A model generated the notes under the pieces. It made no database searches and had not been told where the DNA came from. It saw only the letters and a list, made by a program, of their open reading frames with translations. 64,000 bases of DNA from Lumbricus rubellus (taxonomy: Eukaryota; Annelida; Clitellata; Crassiclitellata; Lumbricidae). The stretch spans positions 41,174,459 through 41,238,458 of the forward strand of contig OX243815.1 in NCBI GenBank assembly GCA_945859605.1, written 5' to 3'. The translations under genes were made by a program, and so were the position numbers. Shown here one piece after another: positions 25,579 through 35,239 of the stretch (the first letter of the stretch is position 1; every line of letters begins with the position of its first letter).

Positions 25579-26230
25579 CTCAATCAATCAATCACTCAAT
25601 CAATCAATCAATCAATCACTTTATTGCAACCAGAAAGTGGCAGAAACAAGATGACAGCAAAAGTAGAAAATATACATGCATTGGCTACAAAGGGGGCCCT
25701 AAAGGGATGGACATCCCACTGGGGAGGGTCACCCAAGCAAAAAACTCCCAAGAAAAACCAACCAAGACAGTCGAAATGAAAGAAATTAAATCAACTTAGG
25801 TGATGACAGTTTGCAGAAATGTTTAAGCTGACAAGAGCATGACTTGTAGAGAAACAAACTTAACTATGTACTTATAATTAAAACCTAAAACCTTAACTAG
25901 GCCTACATGTGGTCATGTGCACCTAAGTAGCTTTAGTAGCCTACTGGTAAGTAGAAAAACACGAAGTTTCTTTTTAAATACCTGCAGACTACTGGATTGA
26001 CAAATATCTATTGGTATTGCGTTCCATACTTTAGTGCCATAAGATTTAATGGTAAAACGCCTAGTGTTAGATTGAGCCTTGAAAGGGCGATATGCAGATG
26101 AATTTCTTGTGAAATGCGAATGGATGTCAGAAGCGTGCGGGAGGTACCCTTGGAATACCGAAAGAAGGAGACCGTGTTCGAGTTGAAAGAAGAACTCGCA
26201 AATTTGCGATTAGTAGAACACGAGACCCAA
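25523..26230 (-). mobile_element. CR1/L2-like LINE 3' end with (TGAT)n tail and RT C-terminus remnant
   Basis: The ATCA run at 25523-25618 is the tail of a minus-strand LINE: next to it is CTTTATTGCAACC, the complement of a 3' UTR end, and at about 25950-26060 the complement codes YGTKVWNAIPIDICQSSSL followed by a basic helix. This matches the C-terminus of CR1/L2 reverse transcriptases. The element is 5'-truncated. It interrupts the end of the A block. Confidence 0.65.
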
Positions 26231-26351
26231 ACAACAACAACAACGGATAAGCTTACACATTCATCATAGGCCTAAGCTTGCTTTGGAAATGAAGCGCATA
26301 CCAGAAATTATGCTCAAGAGATAATATAATTTGCTTCATGTAGGTGTTCGA

Positions 26352-28169
26352 CTATTTGTAGGCCCTACGCTTAGCACTGTCAACTAACACCAGACAAATT
26401 TTGCCTCCCATGAAGGCATACGTTCTCTTTATCAATAATCTTCTCCCATGAATGTAAATAGATCGCAGTAACGGTGTATTCAATGCCATATGGTCAATTG
26501 AACAAACTGTCCACAAATAATCAATGCACATCAGAACCTCTCTGTTTTCGGATATTTTCTCAATTTCGTCTGAAAACAGAGCGATCAACAAATTAAACAG
26601 AAGAATGCCAACGACTAAAATAAAGCAAACGTGGACCGCTTGAAATCCAACTTTTGAGCCAGTGCTGAAACCACGAACGTCCAAAGAATTTAGGAATATG
26701 AGGATCATCGAGTATTCAGCACTCATGATGTCTGAAAACTGCGATAGACAGCCTCCGATGTGGTCTTGAGTAGATACCATAATGAAGAGGCGCAAGAAAG
26801 CAGTTATGAAACATTCGCAAATAACGACAAAGTAAACCAACATGGACAACATTCGCCTGAGGTAGAGAACCATATGCCCGATGGATTGAAATATTTCCAT
26901 GTGGTGCAATATAGCACTAGTGATAATTGGAGCTTGGCAAAGATGCATAATCGTCAGAAACGCCACATTTTCTTTCGTCGGATTATTATAAATAACTATT
27001 TCGACGATCACCAGAATGGCAAATAGGAAGCCGGGAAAGCGCTGCGAGACCATGGAGATATAAACCTTAACTTTCTTGCGCTCTCCTGACAAATCCCTAA
27101 CCAATAGCAGCTGCTCTGACACAATCTTCACCGCATGAAAAAACGACACGGAGTCATACAACAGAGTTACAAATGATTGCAATATCAAATAAGATTCCAG
27201 ACATCTTTTAGCAGTGACCGAGATCGACATCAGATCTTCATCGCAGTTGGTAGTATCATTGAAATTATTCCTCTCACTTTCGTAGTGGAGTTCAGAACTT
27301 TTTCCCATGCTGTACCATTTAGTGACGTTGATCTGGCTAAACTGATACACACAGAAAGCGCAGGTGTTGACAATTTTGAGAAGAAACCAGATGATGATAA
27401 AGAAACGTTTTCTCTGAACTGATTTTCGAATCCAATCTGCTAGTATAGAGTCGGTGAAGACATGCCGTCCAAAACCCGAGTAAAAATGCCTTTCATCGAG
27501 TAAACCGAGAATATGTATTGGCGACTTTGTAACATGACGTTTCACAGCAATGTCACCTGTCTCGTACTCTGTGATGTCATACCAACGATATCTTCTTACA
27601 CCTATGATATCTTCTCTTATCTTATATATTCCTGGTGTTTCAAAAATAGTCATCATCATCCTCAGCGCTCCTTGATGAACAGAGAACTCCAGCGGTCTAA
27701 GCCCAGCTGCGTCTTCCATACGCAGAAGCGCTGCAACAGTTTCTTCCGGAATAAAACAACACAACTTGGTATAACTTTGTGCAATTGATTCTTCGTTGTG
27801 TGGTTGACAGAATGCAACACAAACCAAACAGTGAAAAACGTTAAGTTCTCCTTTCTCCTTAACAAAAACATCGACGTCAAATTTAACCATGACGTCACAT
27901 ACTCCCATTGATCCGTACAGCGCTGCCAAAGTAAATGGATGAGTAAATATCGGTCGTTTTTCTGTTAAACGTTTAACTTCCGGATTTTCTTGGAACTGAA
28001 ATGAACCGTTCAGTAATTTCGATTTCGTAAGCATATCACTCGTTTTTAGTACTCTACTTATCTGTTGGCTGTCGTCATTCCTAATTGCGTCAAGCCAGAA
28101 TTGGTACTGCGGCAATGGTAAAACATCTTTAGGCCTACACTCAATTTGAGTTGCTTCGCTGTGCGACAT
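26352..28169 (-). CDS. TRP-like channel, locus 3 (B subfamily, inverted, intact)
   Basis: 605 residues in one exon, the only complete member on the minus strand. It begins MSHSEATQ, as in loci 6-8. Ankyrin-like segments are at about 76-100 and 155-182, the linker GVRRYRWYDITEYETGD at 191-207, S1 near 255-277, S2 near 323-346, S3 near 379-396, S5 with VVICECFITAFLRLFIM, a pore loop ending LNSLDVRG and S6 FNLLIALFSDEIEKISENRE. An extracellular S1-S2 loop with Asn-X-Thr sites and a cysteine is seen, as in the other B members. The 5' side (28170-28600, minus) resembles B-type flanks. Intact; function inferred from family only. Confidence 0.82.
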   Translation of the reverse strand: MSHSEATQIECRPKDVLPLPQYQFWLDAIRNDDSQQISRVLKTSDMLTKSKLLNGSFQFQENPEVKRLTEKRPIFTHPFTLAALYGSMGVCDVMVKFDVDVFVKEKGELNVFHCLVCVAFCQPHNEESIAQSYTKLCCFIPEETVAALLRMEDAAGLRPLEFSVHQGALRMMMTIFETPGIYKIREDIIGVRRYRWYDITEYETGDIAVKRHVTKSPIHILGLLDERHFYSGFGRHVFTDSILADWIRKSVQRKRFFIIIWFLLKIVNTCAFCVYQFSQINVTKWYSMGKSSELHYESERNNFNDTTNCDEDLMSISVTAKRCLESYLILQSFVTLLYDSVSFFHAVKIVSEQLLLVRDLSGERKKVKVYISMVSQRFPGFLFAILVIVEIVIYNNPTKENVAFLTIMHLCQAPIITSAILHHMEIFQSIGHMVLYLRRMLSMLVYFVVICECFITAFLRLFIMVSTQDHIGGCLSQFSDIMSAEYSMILIFLNSLDVRGFSTGSKVGFQAVHVCFILVVGILLFNLLIALFSDEIEKISENREVLMCIDYLWTVCSIDHMALNTPLLRSIYIHGRRLLIKRTYAFMGGKICLVLVDSAKRRAYK

Positions 28170-28708
28170 TACTGCTGTCTAATATTAGTGCTTTTAAAAG
28201 TAAACTCAATAAGCTGACCCTTCAGTTCTGCCTTAGAAGTTTTTGATGGCACACTTTTCCACTTTTCGCAGTTATCGATCATTAATCTTGTTAACTACTA
28301 ATCTGATAATCGCGTTGTGTAGGCTATAGACTCCGTCGCATTCAAGATTCCGTTTTAATTTGCCTAGTTGAGACTACGCGGTGGTTGAGAAGGCTTACAC
28401 CAATGTCCGTCATTTCTACGTTTTAAAAACTGAACGCGTCCAAACTGGATTTATTTCTCTCTGGCATTCATGTATGCACAACTAGGCCCTACGCAAAGGT
28501 GCTTAGCAACACCGTAAGCCAATTGCAATGTAATAATGTATGTTCTTTAATTGTTCATCGATGTGTTTATTAGCGAAAATCAGTATTACCTAGACAACGG
28601 ACATTATCTCTAATGGAGTCTTGTTTATAGAAATTCGCCTAGACTTTATTGTTTTTACCAGTAAACAGTAAAGGCATGTTGCAAAGCTATAAGTTAGATA
28701 ATTAATCC

Positions 28709-28797
28709 GTGGCGCCATCTATTCGTCGGTAGAGTCAATGGGTAATTACTTACATTAACTCTAACATTAACATTTACCGACGAATAGATGGCGCCAC
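28709..28797. mobile_element. tiny hairpin element with 23-bp perfect inverted arms
   Basis: GTGGCGCCATCTATTCGTCG plus GTA at 28709-28731 is perfectly complementary to 28775-28797, with a 43-bp loop. The flanks carry TTAAT-like repeats. The whole is 89 bp and could extrude as a cruciform. Probably a very short MITE. Confidence 0.65.
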
Positions 28798-29010
28798 GAA
28801 TTAATAATTGACCTGTGCGCCAACTATTACGATATGTCGTCATATAATATAATGCGTAAAACACGCCGCGATTTCGGATTTTCAATTTTTTTTATAAAAT
28901 CGTAGTATCGCCCAGAGCTTAGGGAATAGGTGCGTTTTAGTGCATATTGTACCAGCAATCACCAGGTAAAGTTTGGTGAAATTTGGAGCAAGGCCCAGAA
29001 TCTCCAATTA

Positions 29011-29516
29011 TACCGAAAACTCGAGCGGCCTGAGCCCAGCCGGACCTTCCATGCGCAGAAGCGTCGCCACACTTTCCTTTGGCATAATACTACATAGCTT
29101 GGTGTAACTTTGTGCAATAGAGTCTTCGCTGTGTGGTTGAAGGAACGCCACACAGACTAAGCAATGGAAAACGTTTAAATTCCCTTTCTCGTCAGCAAAG
29201 ACATCGACGTCATATTATTTAACCACGTCACAACGTCGTCACATACTCCCATGGACCCGTATTATGATATCGCTGCCGACGTAAATGGATGAATAAATAT
29301 TGGTCCCTTTGTCGTCATACGGATGTCTTCAGGAATTTCATTGAACTGAAATGAACCGCTAAGTAATATTGAACTTTGCATCTACGTCGCAAGTTTCTAA
29401 TATATTCTACACATCTCCTGACAGTCGTCATTTTCAATTATGCTGAACCAGTATTGGTATTGCGGCAGTGGCATAACATCTGTGCACATTGCGTCAGAGG
29501 GTTTGATGTACGACAT
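29011..29516 (-). pseudogene. channel-family N-terminal fragment (truncated, frameshifted)
   Basis: From an ATG at 29516 the minus strand codes MSYIKPSDAM and VMPLPQYQYW, then homology to the family continues in shifting frames (SFQFNEI region, YGSMGVCD region with small indels) up to the equivalent of GLRPLEF at about 29011, where similarity stops. It covers roughly the first 165 codons only; no membrane segments follow. Several indels and an in-frame stop make it non-functional. It lies in the same direction as locus 3 and upstream of it. Confidence 0.8.
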
Positions 29517-30297
29517 TATTAGCGTCCTAATGATCCTTTTGAAAGCAAAAGAAATTACTGAGCTCTTACACTGTGCATGATATATTTTGCAAATCGCTTA
29601 CTTTCTCCTTAATCCAGCTAGGCCTATGCGTCAGAGTAACTTTCGATCATTGAAGTTTATCAAACCACAGAGATTGCACTATAATAATGACTTGACCTAT
29701 GTTGATTTCTGCGTATTGTTCCCGCGTCGCTTTATAGTTGACCTGAGGTCCTGAGCAACCGTATTTAAGAACCCTAACTTAAATGTCCCCGGCATTTGAT
29801 GATCTCTGCATGTTAAAAACTATAGTTATGCATGACCAAATTCGTTTAAATACCGTTTCTTGCAGGACTACACAGATGAAGGTTCTTACAACAACCATCC
29901 GTCATTCTCTATCCGAAGAAACTTAGCGATAATTATGTTGGTTATGAAAATCAATGTAACCAAGGCCATGTGCAACCATGCAACCATAAAAAAGCCAATG
30001 TAACATGTTTTCAATTAAAAAATCGACATAGTAGGCTACTAACTTTAAGCCATATCAATATTTCCAAGGCACGTATTACGAAGAAAATAGGCAGATCGTC
30101 AAGTGCAACGTTTCTGCAAACCTTAGCCAACTGCATCGGATTTATGTCCCATTTTACGAAAATGGCATGCTGCTCAAAATGATATGCACATGACATTGGA
30201 GCGCATTATCGAAGAGTGTATAAGAAACAGAACTTGCATATGGCCAAAGTGCATGTGTCACGCAACACATATATTTACGATAGGCTATAGTTTAATT

Positions 30298-30657
30298 CAG
30301 TGGTTTCCAACCTTTTTTGACTTTAAGGCCACTTTTTCTAAGTTGAAGGACACGAGGGCCACTTTTTCTTAGTTAAAAAATATTAGGGGGCCACAATACT
30401 AAAATTTAATTAACTAAAAGCGTATGAAGTTGTTATAATTGGTTCACAATAGAATGTTTGATGTTATTTATAGACGTCAAATAAAATAGCTTGTAATAAA
30501 AAAAACAATTATGTGTTCTATCCTGTCCAAATTGTCAATTTTTCATATATTTTTGTAAATTCTTTGAGAGATGAGTGCCATTTTTAGGCCTGGCGGGCCA
30601 TATTTTGAGGCCTGGCAGGCCACTTTTGGTCCGCGGGCCACGGGTTGGGAACCACTG
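30298..30657. mobile_element. hAT-like MITE 1
   Basis: 360 bp with ends CAGTGGTTTCCAACC and GGTTGGGAACCACTG. The 8-bp flanks GTTTAATT (30290-30297) and GTCTAATT (30658-30665) differ by one base and fit a hAT target duplication. No transposase is present. Confidence 0.82.
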
Positions 30658-30665
30658 GTCTAATT

Positions 30666-30770
30666 CAGGGGTTCTCAAACTGTGGTACGCGTACCCCTGG
30701 GGGTACGCCAGGCGCCGGTAGGGGGTACGCGAAAAATTCCAGAAATATAAATTTATGGCCTTTGTGTCCA
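30666..30770. mobile_element. left end of a second hAT-like element, abutting the first
   Basis: CAGGGGTTCTCAAACTGTGG starts exactly after the right target duplication of MITE 1 and matches the classic hAT terminal pattern. It continues into inverted GTACGCGTACCCC/GGGGGTACGC segments. The matching right end was not found, so its extent is unknown. Confidence 0.55.
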
Positions 30771-32813
30771 TCTTTCTTTGAATAGCAAGGATTTTAACCT
30801 CGCAACATATAACAGCATCGTCATTTATTTATTTCACAACATATAATTAGACTGACAGCAACATATTTATATTTAGGCCTATTAATATTGTTTTGGAACA
30901 AGTTAGTAATGTATAAAACGTTGAGAGTACCAAAGCCAGAAATTCTTAGCCTATACAGAGCTCGAATAGCGGAGAGCTGAAATGGCCTTAGAAGGATTAA
31001 TTTCTGATCGAGCTTTAAATTTTGCGATTTATTTCAGTACGTCATAGGCCTATCTGGGTGAAACTGGTTTTTAAACTATTCTTGCTATAAAAAAACAAAA
31101 CATGGTGTGAATTGCGTTCGAATTAACAAATATTGAACCAGATATTTTAAATCTGCAGTGTGCTAGCCTAAGCAAGCCCGCAGCACTACAAGTTGGATCT
31201 TTCTTATAATAATACAGAGAAAATTGCTTGTAAACTGCAATTTCGGTATATGAAGTTTAAATATTCATATCTTTTTATCCGTTCAACTTTATTTCATGAA
31301 ATTTTGGAATCATATTCTTGGTCCACTTCTCTAAATATTTGGAAAATTGTAGCTTCATATGTCATCAGGTATTGGAGATATATGCAAAACAATTTGGCTT
31401 ACTTTTTTTGGAGTCACGGTGTATATATCTATCGCCGTTACGCCAAAATTACTTATTTATAACGCGATGTACTAAGGAAGGTAGATCACGCATTTCTAAA
31501 TTGAATTTCATGACGTAGCCTAAGCTTAACGCTGATAAGACGAATTCTACGAATTGGTTGGCATGAATTACACAGTAGTTCTTATGAATTTGACTTATTA
31601 TCTGCCTTTATAGTTTGCTCAGAGTTGATATTTATCTCCAATGCTTCTATTTATTCCACGCTAAAACAACTTTGGAACGTTGATAAAACAGCAAATCAGC
31701 ATCATTTCGACCATGATCTTGTTTGATGGATACCTTTTTTACATTACGCCTATCACCGCGCGTGTAACATTGTTATAGGCCTAAGCTTCCTCCGCAATAG
31801 ATTAAGAAAGCGGACATGCCAAAGGTTGCTATCCTCAACAAGCAGAGCAAAGTAGTCTGATCCTATGGTAACTCGATCCGGACCACCTTTGAACCACTCT
31901 TACGAACAACCCTTTTGACTCAACGCAGCACTCGTAAATTAGCTGGTGACCCGCGATAGGCTTTCGAGTAGCTCTATGGAAGTTTGGAGGTTAAGATTAC
32001 GATTACGATTAGTAGGCATGCCCTACAAGCGGCGATTGGACAATACAAACAAACAGACAGTCTTTGCTGCCTGATGGGTCAACAATGATTTTCTGTGGGA
32101 AGCAGGATTTCTAGTTGCATTGCAAGAATGCTCACATCTTTAATTGTTTTTTAAACATGAGCATCTTAACCTCACGCCTATCATACTTCCAGATCATTTG
32201 AAATTACTAGGCCTATGCAGTGGTTAATTACATTTTGTTCAACTTTGCCTGAGAATACATTGCCTTTGTTATTACTTAACTGATGGCTAAGGAAACATTT
32301 CCTTCCTTTATTTAAACGTATAATAATCTGCAATACAATCAGCAAATAATATCGCTGATGTCGACAAATTTAAGCATGTTAGCAGAAAATGTTTTCGTGA
32401 CTATCTGCGTATTTCCTTTGTAGGTCTAATATAATGGAACGCACACAACACGTAGCAAGTCAGATACCAGAGCGACTGAAGTAAATATTTTCAATTAATG
32501 CTTGCGCAGCTTTCAGACTATAATAATATTGTCCTTTCTATGAATTTTGATCGATATCTTATCTTATCTGACAATTTATAAAGCGCTTCTTGCAGCAAGA
32601 GCCTTTCAGAAGCGCTCCCAGTGCGTTCACCTCCGAGAAAAAAGGCAAGTTTTTAGACGAGAGAAAGATGAGGATACACTACCAGAGAGGATGGCAGAGC
32701 GAACTGATGGGGGAAGCCCATTCCATAGAGAGGGACCAATGCAGGCAAATGATCTGGATTGCGCCATGGCGGTCCTGACTCGCGGGACAAAGAGGTCAAG
32801 CCGACCAGAGGAC

Positions 32814-34507
32814 CTAAGAGGACGCAGCGAAGTGGCAGAAGGGGGGGCGAAGTATCTGATCACACAGATACTTTGGAGCAAGACCCATTTGAGACTTGAT
32901 GACCAAAATTAGGACCTTAAATTGTATACGGGTCGAGAATGGAAGCCAGTGAAGTTGTTCAGTCATGAATGAAGAAATGTGGGAGAATCGAGGAAGGCGG
33001 GCAATGAGCCTAGCGGCAGCATTGAGTACAGATTGCAGAGGAGCTAGGCGAACTTTGGGTAGACCAATAAGAACAGAATTACAATAGTCAAGCCGAGAAC
33101 AGACAAAAGCATGAACAATTGAGGTAAAGATCGAAGATGTGACAGATTTGCGAATAGCCCTGAGATGCCTTAGCTGGAAGTAGGAAGAGCGAGTAAGATT
33201 GGCAATGTGCTCAGTGAAGGTAAGAGAACTATCTAGGGTGACACCCATGGGCGTCCGCAGGAATTTTTCTAGGGGGGCGCAAACTTTTAAATAATTGTCA
33301 CATAGTCTAAATTTAATGGGTGACAGTTTGAATTTCCATATTAGGCCTACCACGAGAGTATCCTATAGGCTACCTATTCGCTATGTGCCCAAAGAAAGAT
33401 AGCCTATAGGCATATACTAGCCTATATAGGTTCAACTTGTAGAACGAATCGATAATCACATCGAAAATCGCGTTGTAACAATCACAACCAAATAATCTAA
33501 ATTTATTTGCAACTATGCGAAAAATCCAGGGGGGCGCACTTGCGCACCCTTGCGCCCCGCTGCGGACGCCCATGGTGACACCTAGGTCACGAACACTGGA
33601 GGAGAAGTTGAAGTGAGGAAAAGTTTGAGAGAGCAGTGTGTAGTCAAGTTTTTGAAGCTGTTGAGGAGTGCCAAACCAAATCAACTGGGTTTTGGAAGAA
33701 TTCAAAGAAAGACGATTAGATGACATCCACAGATGAAGATCTTGTGATAGAGCATCAATTCGACCTGCAAAAAGGAGTTGAGCAGAAGAGGGTCCATGGA
33801 CATAGGCTTGGACATCATCAGCGAAAAGGTGGCCAGTTGCAGAGTGGCCAGGGAAAAGAGAGGTAATGCCAGCCGTGTAAAGGATGAAAAGGAGTGGGCC
33901 TAGGACAGAACCCTGAGGAACACCCAAGACAACAGGGACCCACTGAGTCCTAGAGTCACCAGAGATGATCATTTGGGTGCGATCAGTCAGGTAGGACCGA
34001 AACCAAAGGAAAGGAGAACCCTTGAGTCCGCAGGATGTTTCAAGTCGTTGCAAGAGAATCTCATGATCAACCATGTCAAAGGCTGCAGAGACGTCGAAGA
34101 GAGCCAAAAGAGTGACTTGAGACTTGTCAACAGCAGAGTAAATATCAGAAAGCATGGAAAGGAGGGCTGTTTCCGTAGAGTGATTAGCCCTATAGCCAGA
34201 CTGGTGGGATGGAAGGAGACCCGATTTCTCAAGATAGGGAAGAAGTTGCATGGATACAAGTCTTTCAAGAGTCTTAGACAGAAAAGATAGGTTTGAGATT
34301 GGGCGATAGTTTTGACTGAGACTAGGGTCAAGATTGGGCTTCTTGAGTGCAGGAAAGACCAGAGCCCGTTTTTGCGAGGCAGGAATGCAGCCCTCAGCAA
34401 GTGACCTGTTAAACAGATACACAAAAAATACAGCAATGTCATCAAGAATGTCACAAATAATAAAAGGAGGTAGAGGGTCTAATTCACATGATTTCAAATT
34501 TACACAT
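32814..34507 (-). pseudogene. reverse transcriptase of the CR1/L2-like element, interrupted
   Basis: Fingers and palm motifs are clear: NYRPISNLSFLSKTLERLV, the active-site-type strand LALFDVSAAFDMVDHEIL, GVPQGSVLGPLLF and the catalytic LFADDVQAY. After the nested transposon the thumb region resumes: VTLDSSLTFTEHI, then SRLDYCNSVLIGLP and LNAAARLI. The catalytic aspartates are present, but the frame is broken by the 329-bp insertion plus its 8-bp duplication and the N-terminus is missing, so this copy is dead. Confidence 0.88.
33246..33574. mobile_element. nested non-autonomous DNA transposon, CATGGGCGTCCGCAG ends
   Basis: 329 bp with perfect 15-bp inverted ends and an exact 8-bp target duplication GTGACACC (33238-33245, 33575-33582). 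Removing it rejoins the reverse-transcriptase frame at an Asp-Leu-Gly-Val-Thr motif, which proves the boundaries. The 8-bp duplication suggests a hAT- or P-type transposase in trans. Confidence 0.88.
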
Positions 34508-35239
34508 GATAATGACACCACCAGCCTACGTAGGCAATCTAAATACAACAGATTGTGTTACATAACAGCTCTTTTGCACTATGTTCAAAGCGTTTAAAAA
34601 TTGACATCAATGAATGTTGTGAGCGCAAACAATATTCTACGGATCAGGTAATTAATTAGTTATCAGATTCTTCTTAGTCTTATTGACATGGGTCATATCG
34701 CTTACACGTTGCAAATTCATTAGCTAACATGGCTGCACAGCTCCGATTATATAAGCATTTCTATGGTTACATTGATTTCCACGAATCACACATCACTAGG
34801 TTTCTTGAGGCAGCGGATGACAGTAGTTTATCTTAAAGTAGACTTGTCTTCACTGCGCAGTGCAGCAAAAGAAGACATTTGAATGAGTTGTGCTTCGCTA
34901 CGCACCGTTTGCGATACGTCGAAATCATCAAATCTCAGACTCTATTTCTCTGCACAATCGCACGAAAGTCAACTAATTATAGCGACTCGATTGCGACTCG
35001 ATTTGAATACGTAGAAATTATCCTATAGGCCTAGGCCAGGCTATTCTATAAAATATTTTTACAGATGCTGCGGCTTGTCTAACTTGGTAACGTAATCAAA
35101 AACAATCGAAAGTGTCTGTCGAACAAGGTGAATTAAGTCAAAATTGAGCGATTCAAAAACTAGGCATATAGGCTAGAAAGCAAAGAGCAAGACTTCTGCA
35201 ACTGCATTTACTCTTAAAACGAACCTTGGAAAATCGACA

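Larger units (their letters stand above)
32557..34507 (-). mobile_element. CR1/L2-like non-LTR retrotransposon, 5'-truncated
   Basis: About 1.95 kb inserted in the flank of locus 4. Comparison with the empty site near 20001 gives a GATA target duplication (32553-32556, 34508-34511). The 3' tail is (ATAAG)n on the minus strand, after TTTATAAATTGTCAG. ORF1 and endonuclease are absent. A further DNA transposon is nested at 33246-33574. Confidence 0.85.

Noticed and set aside
32547..32912. Plus-strand frame of 121 codons
   Set aside because: It is antisense to the 3' part of the CR1/L2-like reverse transcriptase.
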